Assembly: GCA_029747585.1 (NCBI GenBank)
Contig: JAPEVF010000143.1
Span: 27,759 to 91,758, forward strand
Length of the DNA: 64,000 bases
Direction of reading: 5' to 3'
Origin: Pleurotus djamor
Taxonomy: Eukaryota; Basidiomycota; Agaricomycetes; Agaricales; Pleurotaceae
Positions 24,663 to 34,755 of this stretch are shown here, piece after piece (the stretch's first letter is position 1; the number at the start of each line of letters is the position of its first letter). The translations under genes and the position numbers were made by a program. The notes under the pieces were generated by a model that saw only the letters and a program-made list of their open reading frames with translations, had not been told where the DNA came from and made no database searches.

Positions 24663-27478
24663 TCAATGAAGGGAATATTTTTGCTGTGAAAATTTGGGTT
24701 AGANTTNCATAACCTTGAAAATATGATAGGATGGCTAACACGTAAAGATCGTCCCTTCAACTGGAGGAACGGAACGATCAAGATGAACAAGCCTGTCACG
24801 ATTCTTGGACAGAATTAGACCAAGCGGAAGCACTAGACGAGAANTAATAGTAAACTTACGCAGCTTCAACCCCGAAGGTTTGCAATGCACCGTGCTTCGT
24901 CGCCCACGGAACTTGAAAATAGGCAACACTAAAACCTAAAGGCAGACGTCATCATGAATGCTTCGCCTCGAAAAGAACNACTTACCTCCTAGTGTCCTAG
25001 CCAAGTTGATGAGGCCACTGATCTCGCCCTTTCAAAGACGAAGATAAGCCAACAATTTGAGTTAGAAGCTCTCTGGCTGACCTGGTTCTTTGGAAAGCAA
25101 TCATTACAGTAGGCGTCTATGCGGAGCCAACATGGTAAGCNTTACGGGGCCAGAGCAACTACNTTGTGACTTACAGACTGCGACAGTGCCGATCATCACA
25201 GCCAACTCAGCAATTCCCCACCCCATAATGACGGCTCCGATGCTTAGATGGTTCTGCACGGCGGCACCTAAAGTCACAAAACCACAAATATACAGCGGAA
25301 TAGCAGGGTAAATCGCCCTAAGCGCGAGCCCTGTNAGTACAACGTTGCTTCGAAGCNGNTACAAATCGCACATACCACAGCCGACTCTCGACCTCAAAGA
25401 CACCATTGTTTCTACGAATACTCCACCGCATGATCCAATCATTGACGAAATGTCCTGTTATCTCTCCGATGATAACAGCAACCTAATCATCCACGCCTGA
25501 ATCAGACCTGAGATGCAGTCGGCCAAGTCACAACTCACAATTGGAGTCCCGTAAGCACCGGCAATGGCAAATTGACTGACACCAAATCCTACTGGTGGAG
25601 GCGTTCCAAGGAACACTGCGTTTGTGACCTAAATCGATAACAACAGACCATGAGACCATCAAGTGCGAAAGAAGTTTGAAGACTCACATTTATGCCAATA
25701 CTGAACCCAAAAAGCATGGCCTTTGGGTCACGGCGAAGGTGAATTTGGGAACAAGCTTCTGAGGTCTCAACGACTCACCTCAAAGAGCAGGATGGCTAAT
25801 AGGTGTGGGCGCCATACCACGTTGAANGGAGCGAGGAAGGATGCCGTGAGCGATGATCGATACTTGGCCATCTTGAAGCCCGTTATACCAATCAAGGTTT
25901 CAATCTTATAACGCATTCCGGTGGTTGGACGCTGGGGAATCGGCTTGACTGTCCGGTCAAACATACTAAACAGGGGTGCTGGACTGAGACTGGAGTTTGC
26001 GAAGGAGAAGAATGTGTAACTCACGTTTCTTCACCAAAAAGGACGATCATGCCCACAACGACTGCACCATACATACACCCAATTCCGTACGCCCAACGCC
26101 AACTACATTATATGAGCTTAATCCTTTTCAACGGAATAGGGGGGATTACCTTGCACGTGCGACGAGGAAGCCGAAGGCGAACGGGGACAAGAAGGGCGAA
26201 ATGATGAAACCCATCGTCCATATATTCAACTAAATGGGATTGGTGGTTGAATACTCAAGGGGCGGAGATGCGAGATAATAACGCACCATTCTGGCTTGCT
26301 TGTGGAATGGATACATATCGTTGACGATATAAAGACCCTAATTCATTCATCTCATCAACGGGGATTCGTGTGGAAGAATTGACACAGACTAACGGTAACT
26401 TGAGGGGCCGTACTTCGAGACAAATGAATCTGGATGAGCATCGCAGGGGGAGACGAAGACTTACGCAAAGAACCCCGATAAACATCGGAAAGCTAAAATG
26501 CATCAGAATTCTGTCTGAATGGAGAAGACCGTTGATAAGACTTACCTGTGAAAGTCTTCAGTGTGGGGGAGAACGTTGCACCAACAAGGAACCCTAATGC
26601 GATGAGCTAAGGTGGCGATCAATACTCGATTCACGTAACTAATAGAAAGTGCCTACTTGTGACCAGAACAATATGGGGAGTCGCCCATAGCGCCTCATCA
26701 GCATAACGGCAAAGATACCTCCCCAACCTGTGATTTTTGATATCTCAGTTGATTTACTCTCTAAATGCACATAAGGCGCAGATTGAGGAATACCTAGCAG
26801 GAAGATACTCCAACTGGAGGAGGCCATCAGGAACGACATAATTGGTATGTTAAAGGAACACACTGACTTGGAGGTCAAGTTATTAATCACACCCGTCGTC
26901 GTGTCGTATTGTTCAGCCAAGGCGAATATAGAGGTAATCCCTTGTTGAAGCAAGTTGAGCTTTCAGCGATCGCGACGCGCCGAAGGAAGCCCCACCTATC
27001 CCCGAATCGAAGTCCGGCACAATGGCGGCCAAAGTGATGATAAAGAGCTGCAGTGCCTTGCGTCTGTTCGTCCACTGGCAAACAGATGAGAGCTGTCCCA
27101 TCGGATATGATGAAAGACTTACGTTCTGAGGGTCATTAGGGTCATCTGTCGGTTGGGGCCACAAGACGACGGTGCCATCTTCCGTCAACTTGAGCTTGGC
27201 TGCGATCGCCTCGCCCAACTCCACCTTGGCCTCCCTAACGAGATCCAAGTCAGCACAGACGATAAGTGAGATGATCAAGACTCTAAACGCGCTCTGGATC
27301 GATGATGAGGCGACCAGCATTTGCCTCTGTGATAGAGTTAGCAAGAAGCACAATTGACTGGAAAGTCTGAAACTGAGCGAGACTTGCCATGGTATGAAAG
27401 AAGGTCGATCTCCGAAGAGTGGACGCTATCGCTAGCCTCCGACGTTCGCTTCTCGTCGTGCTTGTCTTCGACGGACAT
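24663..27478 (-). CDS. MFS transporter, DHA1-like, tandem copy B
   Basis: Close paralogue of copy A in the same orientation, same exon plan and same predicted function. The start at 27478 gives MSVEDKHDEKRTSEASDSVH. The loop VVLWPQPTDDPNDPQN precedes WTNRRKALQLFIITLAAIVP. Later parts include SIFALAEQYDTTTGVINNLT, MLMRRYGRLPILFWSQ, FDRTVKPIPQRPTTGMRYKI, the helix MGWGIAELAVMIGTVAV and the last codons QKYSLH with the stop at 24663-24665. Two donor sites that are GT in copy A are GC here (27387-27386 and 27292-27291), so splicing may be less efficient. Ambiguous bases at 24610-24705 and 25141-25360 blur the C-terminal half. No clear stop interrupts the inferred exons. Confidence 0.82.
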
Positions 27479-28313
27479 GTGGGATGCAAAAGTATTGATG
27501 GGGGAAACAGATTGAGGTTTCTCCAGGTCGCGAACGCAATTTGAAGGTATCACGCCGCGGAACTTAGTTCTGAGAACGACCCACCCAGTAAAAGGGAAAC
27601 TCAAATGCTGAGAGTTCTATGTAGCGTGGGGTTCTTTCATCCTTGAATAGAAGGAAAGTGATGAAGAAATGGGGAGTGGGGTGCTATTTTCAGAGAGGAT
27701 ATCAGTCAGCTAGAAACGACGAAGGTCCCATTCGTCCACACACACGGACACGCGGCGTGAAGTGAAGGAGTTATGGGCCACCATGTTGTGAAATAGTCTG
27801 GCAGCGTTCACACGTAAGATTAGACTCATTCAGTCGGTGAGAGAATTGTCCAATTGGAGCCAGCGAGCGACTTAGCCTGTTGAGTTCATCGTGGGTGTCG
27901 CTGTGGCCAAAGGCTAGTGCCTGACGCGGAATGCGTTGTCCACAAAGAAACATTCCGTGTGCGTGGTCATTAAGCGAGTGATGGCAGCGATCCGCAGTGC
28001 GTCATATAATTAGCCGCGGAAAAGAGGCACAAGAAGACCTCCTCGTTAAAGACCCTTCCCACTACTGGCACTCGACCATGGTTGTACTGAAGAACCGCAG
28101 GAACGTGTCAAGCGTGCTCAAATATTTCACACCGGCAGCATGGATATTGAAGGATGGGATTGTGGAACTGGGCTTGTCAGGCCACCTTCAAATCCGAGAG
28201 TGTGTTGGACCATAAGCGACAACAGGAGGCCACTACAAAGGGCCCAACGAGAATACGAATGAATGAGAAGACATTGTGGATGTGAGCGACATGAATTCTT
28301 GGCAGAAGGCGTC
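27479..28313. other. Intergenic region, MFS copy B promoter and esterase 3' flank
   Basis: About 830 bp. The first 220 bp resemble the promoter region of copy A; the remainder is unique. No supported gene. Confidence 0.5.
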
Positions 28314-30529
28314 CTAAAGTCCGAGGGCTTTGAGGTTGGAAAGAATAAAATCGATCTTCTTAGAACGGTAGTTATCAGAGACAACTCCCATTTCGTCGCC
28401 ATCGAGTCGCAAGGCCACCTATTCTGAGTCAGGTACGTGAAAAACGAACGCGGGAAGAAGACAAACCTGGGAATGTGATGTATATCGAGGCCAGGTATCC
28501 CCTTTCCAGTAATCAGTGTGAAGTAGGAGTGCAGAGGGGGAACACTCACGAGTGCTTCCAATGCCATCGTTAGGAGTCTGGGTGTAAGCAAAGGATAACC
28601 AGTAGTCCATCATCTGGACGGATAGGCGACGACTGGAATCTGAGACAGGTGCTTGAGGCTGCCCGTATACGAAGGGAATATTGGCACTGTGAGCAACTAT
28701 GGAAAAGGTATGTAAACGGATCCATTTGAAGGGGTGAGACACAAACCTCCCCAACGCGGGATTGTCGATTCCTGCCTCTGAGTGAAAAAGTATGTGTACA
28801 ACGGAACACGGGCTTTGCCCAATGCCTTGTTGTGATGTCGAACAGAGGATACCATCATGAGATCGCCAACTGGGAAAGCTATGTCAGCCGAATAGCTCTG
28901 AGGAGGGAGACCTTTCTCACGTATAGCAGCCATGCGTTTGACCTGACTGTCGAATCCGAAGGTCTCGTTCCCAGTATTATAAGGAGACCCAAGAGCCGGG
29001 ATATCGGGATATAACTCGAAAATTGTGTCGATGAATTTGTTCAAGGCACGAGGATTCCGAGCTGAACCAGCATAAAGCCCGACGATGTAGTCTCTGATCT
29101 GTTGTGTTGAGTTGGTCGCCGTTGGAGGGAACATCGTGCCTAGAGAATAATGTTCATCCAGATCAACAATGAGCGAAGGACGGAGACTAACCCTCGTCAA
29201 GGTTCAGGCCTGTTATGATGGGGAGATTGACGAATTTACCCTGCGAATTAAGGCGCGAGGGTAGATCAGGAATGACGCCTCCAGGTCCGTCTACACAAGG
29301 GAGGTAGATCAGAGGAACACCTCTCCTTGAGACTGCGAGGGTTGCATTGATGACATTGTCAGACGAAGGGACACGTAAACAAGCCCAGTCAGTGGACTTT
29401 CTACGGGAGGTTGCACATCCCGCGGCCTCGACGAAACGCTCCCATGCATCGTTACGCATATCGGGCTGATTACCGGAAGTCAACAAACCCCCGGAATGGA
29501 GGATCTAAGAAAGCGATAATAAGCCCTCAAGGTACAGCAGACGAATCATAGGAAGTCACTTACAACGCCCTTCGCCAGTTGCTTAACTTTGGGATTGAGA
29601 AGATGGGCGGCTATTGAGACCGCACCAGCGCTTTCTCCAAACAACGTTACCTATAGACTAGTCTCGAGACCGAAATTCGAAGCGGACCAAGATAGACGGA
29701 CCTTTCGTGGATCGCCTCCAAAGGCGGCGATGTTGTCATGGATCCATTCCAAAGCCACCATTTGGTCCCGCAGGCCGAGGTTGAGGATACCCTTCCTGGC
29801 CGCTTCAGAGCCTTGTGGAAATCCGAGGGGACCAACTCGGTAGTTGAGGTTGACATATATGATCGGAGTACCCTGTGTACGATAAATAACGAGACGAGAC
29901 GCGCCAAAATCTAAGAGCCTACCCGAGAAACACTATGGGCCACAAGGTTCGTGGCATTGAATTCAGGGCTCGATGATCTGCCGACTGCAGAGACCTCACT
30001 TAGCAACGGTTTCGAGATCGGGAGGAACGTGCGTACACAGGAAGCCGCCTCCATGGAACCAAACCATCACGGGATACGCGGAATGGCCATCGGTACCAAG
30101 GGGCCGTTGAATGTTCAACGTCAGACAATCTTCGGAGAAAATGATATCGGGGGTCGCATACTGTGGCGACGCCATTAGTTCAGGGTGAAGAACAATCAGA
30201 AAAGGTTCCGTTGGACGCACAGGTTGAACACATGCCGGACCGAAATCACTTGCATCGAAAGACTTCGTCCCAAACGATTTCAGGGGACGAGGGCGGTTGA
30301 AGCGTAGGCTTCCAACTGGTGCATGTGCGTATGGAATCCCTATACAACGGTCAACACAGAAATTCCTGGGGCATCAAGATAACACAGAGCACTCACCTCG
30401 GAAAGCCTCTTGGTCAGCAAACTCTAGCAATCGCCCATTGACCGTGGTTCCCTTTACTTTCACAGACGGTGGTGCCGTCGCGCAGAGAGCCACACCCGGA
30501 AGGATGGAAACTAGAGTAAGCAAACGCAT
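28314..30529 (-). CDS. Secreted type-B carboxylesterase/lipase
   Basis: An alpha/beta-hydrolase that cleaves carboxylic esters, predicted extracellular. The start at 30529 gives a signal peptide (MRLLTLVSILPGVALCATAP), and the mature part begins PSVKVKGTTVNGRLLEF. Family marks in order are EDCLTLNIQRP (first disulfide and PS00941 region, near 30110), the oxyanion-hole loop VMVWFHGGGF (near 30055), and the nucleophile elbow VTLFGESAGAVSIAAHLLNP (near 29590-29650). Then come GLNLDEG near 29190, KARVPLYTYFF near 28790 and the histidine loop AHSANIPFVYG near 28670-28700, so a full Ser-acid-His triad is plausible. The C-terminus ends ILSNLKALGL. About nine short introns. Substrate unknown. Confidence 0.9.
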
Positions 30530-31192
30530 GGATCAGTCCTGGGGTGCTTCAAAAAGTGCGAGCCCAAATCCCAAAGCATTATATACCGTTTATTTCGATG
30601 ACGTCGGTCAGTCACGACCAGCCTCGGGCACCTGATTATTGAAAGGATTCTGCAAGGAATTTCTGCAGCATTATCTTCTGAGTTTAGTTCAGGACGCCAG
30701 GTCCAAACTGCCAATGAGCGGCGGAAGCTTTTCCAAGGATGTAGCAACGGATGCGTTTCTGTGGATGCGTCGCGGCAGGAAGAAAGTGGTTTATCATCAT
30801 CGAAGTGGGGAGATGTAGCTTGTGGATGACGGAGAGCTTGATCATGGTATGGACGCGACTTCGTTCCGAGCCCAGCCAGTACCACCAGTCGGGCGATGAA
30901 GCTGAGTGCAAAAGCCTCGGGCGGAGCCTCAAAACTAGCCCCTTTATCATCCCTGAGAAGAAGCCAAGCACTCAGTTCAGGTGTCCAAGGCTCACCGTGT
31001 CAGTAGAGCTCAGAGTTCGCATGTAGTTGAAGTATATACATACATATTTGATTGTGTAAAATGTACATTTGAGCTGATAAATACTCTATGTCAAAATTGT
31101 CCGTGGTTTCCCGTTCTCAGTTCCAGCTAAGTAGTAGATACATTGGCTAGTATTGACTTCGAGCCCTTCCAGCGATGCNGGGGACTAAGTGT
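30530..31192. other. Intergenic region upstream of the carboxylesterase
   Basis: About 660 bp containing the esterase promoter. A reverse-strand open frame (30511-30885) overlaps its start but has no recognisable content. Confidence 0.45.
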
Positions 31193-31603
31193 TCACCAAG
31201 AGCTGGCACCCGTCACAAGCCAGCCAGCAAGAAGGCCTATACACAACATCCCTCGCGTGGACCTGCAACGCAATTTCACACCCGCAGAATCCTGCTGGAG
31301 ACCCGATGTTCCTGCACTTTCCGTCGATGCTACAGTTGCTGTCACTATAACCACCGTCGATCCAAGGACTGTCGAAGTCAGTGGTGGGGCTGTGGTGCTT
31401 GTTTCCACTGTGACTGTTGTTTCCGTCGAGGATACGGGTGGAATAATGATGGATGTGGATGTCTCCGTAACTGCAGGCCCTGTTACAGTTTCGGTCGGTT
31501 CGACTAGCGAGGTCTCGACTATGGTCGACGTTGGCGAAGGAATGATTGTGTTGGTGTTGATTGGCGGTTGTATGGGTGTTACGTCCACCGTTGGCGTGGC
31601 CAT
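31193..31603 (-). CDS. Ser/Thr/Pro-rich protein with hydrophobic C-terminus
   Basis: 136 codons from an ATG at 31603. The product is almost entirely Thr, Ser, Val and Pro (repeats of the type VEPTETVTGPAVTETST), then a short basic stretch and a hydrophobic end, LCIGLLAGWLVTGASSW. This looks like the mucin-like stalk and GPI-signal tail of a fungal cell-wall protein. No secretion signal is encoded in this exon, and a stop precedes the ATG by two codons. If the gene is real, an upstream exon with the signal peptide must be found in 31620-31900. Low-complexity chance ORF is the alternative. Confidence 0.35.
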   Translation of the reverse strand: MATPTVDVTPIQPPINTNTIIPSPTSTIVETSLVEPTETVTGPAVTETSTSIIIPPVSSTETTVTVETSTTAPPLTSTVLGSTVVIVTATVASTESAGTSGLQQDSAGVKLRCRSTRGMLCIGLLAGWLVTGASSW

Positions 31604-32229
31604 TGTCCTCTACTGAGGCTTGCTTGTAATGTGGGTGAGCGAATTGTGGGTTGACGAGATTACAACGCTGTTAGCTTTGTACTCATGGTGGGGTTGTATG
31701 GTGTGTTGGATTCCTTTGATCACTCTTCGACCCGAGTTGCTGCTTGCACTGCCGAAGTGATGTTGATTGGTCTTCTATCATCGTTGAGATAGAACTGATC
31801 GGAGGCAAAGTACTATGGAAACAGACGGCTTATTGAATCTCGGATTATTCTCGTTGATAACATTGGAGATTGGAGAGCTAGCATACTGAATCAGGCCTTG
31901 AGCTCGCCTGGTACGTCAATCTTTGAACAACAGCGAGCGGGAAGCAATGTGTAGGTCAGTCCACATCACGGACCCGGTTGCAGACAATGGATCATCGGCT
32001 CCGTCTCCTTGATGTACTAGTTCGCGTCCTTGTGTGTCCTTGAGCTTAATCGGCTCGGAGATATGAGAATCGCAACGAGCGCAGCGTTTCCACGGTACCA
32101 TGGAAGCTGAACTGACACCTCCATTGATAGACCCACGAAATGATGGCAACGCATTCAGGGGGAATCAGGAGGTTCCTGACCTGAGTGAGGAACACTCGGC
32201 GGGTTTTTATGCTCAATCGCAGAGGATGA
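31604..32229. other. Region without a supported gene, outside the inverted repeat
   Basis: About 625 bp between the Ser/Thr-rich ORF and the left repeat arm. Nothing recognisable in either strand. Confidence 0.4.
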
Positions 32230-32243
32230 TGCAAAGACATAAA

Positions 32244-32519
32244 TTAAGCACGGGAAAACGCCAACACAGAAGTTGAGGAACGACATAGCGGAGTAAAGGG
32301 TATGCAAAGAAAATGATGGAAAGATACGCAAAGAGGAAAATAATGGAGAAACCGTATCATGAGACACCATAAGACCCAAAATATGCCCAAGAATATGCCC
32401 AAGAATAAGTATGCCCAAAACGGAGAAAAGGAAAGTACGTCGACGACGAGAAAACCCAGTAGAAGAGATAACAGCACGAAACCCAAGAAAGCGTATATAA
32501 GGAGGTCGATGGGTATCAT
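32244..32519 (-). CDS. Small hydrophobic protein behind the left TM gene
   Basis: 91 codons from an ATG at 32519, starting 78 bp after the stop of the preceding gene on the same strand. Residues 1-55 are almost purely apolar (MIPIDLLIYAFLGFVLLSLL, then LGFLVV) and would form one or two transmembrane helices. The copy in the right arm starts with the same residues at the same place, and the length differences between the two are multiples of three over the hydrophobic core. That argues mildly for coding. No family recognised. Expression could only come from a shared or its own very short promoter. Confidence 0.4.
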   Translation of the reverse strand: MIPIDLLIYAFLGFVLLSLLLGFLVVDVLSFSPFWAYLFLGIFLGIFWVLWCLMIRFLHYFPLCVSFHHFLCIPFTPLCRSSTSVLAFSRA

Positions 32520-32596
32520 AAAAGCACGATGGTATCCGAGATAGCTTTGAAATTTGATTCGTTGGTTTCAATGACATTCATCGTCATAAATTGCTC

Positions 32597-33816
32597 TCAT
32601 CGCCAAACGTGGCTCGGGCGTGGAACGCTCCTCGAGAGCGGGGATGCTGCGACATGTTTAGTCGAGCGCAGCGGGGTAGTGGTAGGTGATGCAGTGGTAA
32701 AATGGGGGTTTCGCGCGGGACGCAGTGATGATTTGGCATGTAGATGATGGGGACGGCTTGGCGCTGCTATATTTTCGTCCTGGTGTCGGGAAGCAGGAGG
32801 TCGAGGAGGTGTAGGAGCCAAAGTAGGAGCCGCCGGAGGGCGAGGGCGCCCTTTAATAGCGGGGATCCGGCGTAGAGAAGAAGAGGTAGGGGTAAAAGCC
32901 CCCTTCGCTGAAGGTCGAATGGGAGTAGTATCTGGTATAGAGGCGGGAGGAGCCTGACGTGAAACGAGAGGAGTTCGTGAAGGTCGGGATGCTTTAGAAA
33001 TACACGAAGGCGAGGATGCATGTTCATCCAATGCGAAAGGAGTGGTGGTTTTAAGAGTGATAGCGGAGAGCTCAACTTCAGCGGTAAGAGCTTCAGCGAG
33101 TATAGTGTCGTTGGTGATCACCGGGAGGCATTCTGCGTTGAGGCAGCGGACCTCGATATCAAGGTTAAACACGGCCAAGACAGTGTCGTGAATTTCGTCA
33201 TCGTCGTCATTATCGTTAAATTCATCCGCGTCGTCGCCGTAAATATCTGCTTTGAAAGCAGAAATGAGGGCGAATGTTGGTAGCGAGGGCGTAGAAGTGA
33301 TGGCGGAAGGAAGGGGGAATGGCTCCTCAGAGGCGGTCGCGACGTCGGTAACATCGTCGTTGAGTGGGGGTTGAGATAGGAGATCGGCGTGCATTTCAAT
33401 GGCATCGAGAACTTGAACGATGGCGGTATATCGTTCTGGCTGACACATCAAGACAGGCGCCGTTGAGGGGACGACGACGATATCTAGCGTCGTTGCAATA
33501 TCTTGCTCTTCTTCGAAGTCGAGGCTCTCATCTTTCTGAGCCTATAACATACAGCAATGTAAGCATGATATAAAGAAGGAGAGGGAGGCGGGGTACGAAC
33601 CTCGATGTCAACTTCAACCTTCGTATCTTGAGAGACCCCTGCATCGACAGGGGCTCTACCTTGACGAAGACGGAGGATGACTTTGACCAGGAGGAGAGCA
33701 CCGACAACAACACTTGAAGCGACCAAGACGATGCCAATGAGGAGAGGGATCCTAATACTGGGGCTACCGACGGGGGAGGCAACGACAATGGCAGTTGGGA
33801 GTGCGAATGCAGGCAT
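32597..33816 (-). CDS. Single-pass membrane protein of unknown family, left copy
   Basis: Two exons (33816-33601 and 33541-32597, intron 57 bp) give 386 residues. The N-terminus MPAFALPTAIVVASPVGSPS is followed by one strong transmembrane helix at about residues 22-46 (IRIPLLIGIVLVASSVVVGA). Then comes a basic stop-transfer stretch (RLRQGR), an acidic middle with DADEFNDNDDDDEIHDTV, a hydrophobic-alternating segment VLAVFNLDIEV and a long basic Ser/Pro/Arg-rich tail ending RPSHVWR. Most of the protein is therefore probably cytosolic and disordered. A second intact copy lies in the right arm. I know no family for it. Confidence 0.75.
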
Positions 33817-33896
33817 GGTGGCTGGTAGGTTGTCGATAGAGATGCTGGTAGGATGGGTTCAAAGTACTGGGGAAGCGATACCTACGGGAGAGATGA

Positions 33897-33903
33897 CTTT
33901 ATA
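33897..33903 (-). promoter_or_regulatory. TATA box of left TM gene
   Basis: TATAAAG on the reverse strand, 81 bases from the ATG at 33816. The right copy has the same heptamer at exactly the same distance from its ATG. Confidence 0.65.
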
Positions 33904-33922
33904 GCGGTAGCTGAAGATGTGG

Positions 33923-33956
33923 CTGACCCGCGACCAAGTGTCGTTTTCGATAGGGG
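33923..33956 (-). promoter_or_regulatory. 34-bp upstream block identical in both repeat arms
   Basis: All 34 bases match 40023-40056, although the surrounding promoter differs at many positions. The core on the gene strand includes ACTTGGTCGCGGGTCAG. It sits about 20 bp upstream of the TATA box and may be an activator site. Confidence 0.45.
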
Positions 33957-34010
33957 ATTTAGGGAAAGGGGTTCTACATCGTCGGAAACATCACCATTCC
34001 TCCGAAGCTT

Positions 34011-34755
34011 GACATTCTCGGTAAGAAATGCGTAAAGTCTGCGCTGGAGCTCATCCGCACTGCTCTGGGGGCGTAAATCCTCATCGTATCCTTGACTCTG
34101 AGCCATTGATGAAATCGTGCAGACTTTTCAGGGGGCTCCTGATATGTCCTACTCTTGTTTTCGGTGCACTTGCGTCTCGACCACTATCTGACAAGATTCT
34201 CAAGTACCGCACCCGAGCGCATAGTTGCGACCATATTTCCTACCTTGATCTGTCATCGTCCGCTGGCCCTCCCCAAGCATCGGCGTCCGAGCAGGTCCTA
34301 TTTGGTCAAGCGAGATCAGTTGGCCTTTAGATCTATACAAGAACAAATACAGAAGGAAATACGCCAACCGTGGTCCGTCGTCGCAACCTAACGTCAGGCC
34401 TTGGTCTCTAACGACGACCTCGAGCCAGAAATCACCTCAAACTCGACTATCTTGGCTGGATTCTAGCAAAGGGGGACCTTTGGATAGGTCGACATCTGCC
34501 TGCGCGTGAGTTGAATGTGTTCATGGCTTTGGTCCCTTCTCTTGCGACTCGTGTACTCAACATGAGGCGTTCAATTTCAGGGTTTTCCTCACTTCGCCGC
34601 CATTCCACTTCGCCAACTGCGCTATCGCTACAGTCTATACTGCTCAAACCCTTCTATCTGCAATTATACCCATTCCTTTGTCACAATCATTGTAATCGGC
34701 CTTGTCTTTATCCCTTCCTGATCCATTTTCGTCACGCTGGCCTACCCTCCGTTCA
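34011..34755. other. Spacer between left arm and the J-like gene
   Basis: About 740 bp. A reverse-strand frame from an ATG at 34106 (MAQSQGYDEDLRPQSSADEL and on) looks protein-like up to the repeat edge. The rest should hold the promoter of the + strand coiled-coil gene. Confidence 0.4.

Larger units (their letters stand above)
32230..34010 (-). repeat. Left arm of a large inverted duplication
   Basis: Nearly the whole interval matches 39970-41720 in reverse complement: promoter, both exons, intron, a downstream hydrophobic ORF and further 3' sequence. Coding parts look roughly 80-85% identical by eye. The outer edge fades around 32230 and the inner edge around 34007-34035. Differences include a 24-30 bp in-frame insertion near 32375-32410 made of a tandemly repeated unit. 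Confidence 0.9.

Noticed and set aside
24663..27478. RIP-type mutation of the duplicated MFS copy
   Set aside because: The donor differences are T-to-C relative to copy A, opposite to the C-to-T direction of RIP, and the coding frame has no burst of stops.
31143..31616. + strand frame rich in Val, Thr and Gly
   Set aside because: It is the complement of the Ser/Thr-rich reverse frame. Composition follows from the opposite strand, and it has no recognisable ends.
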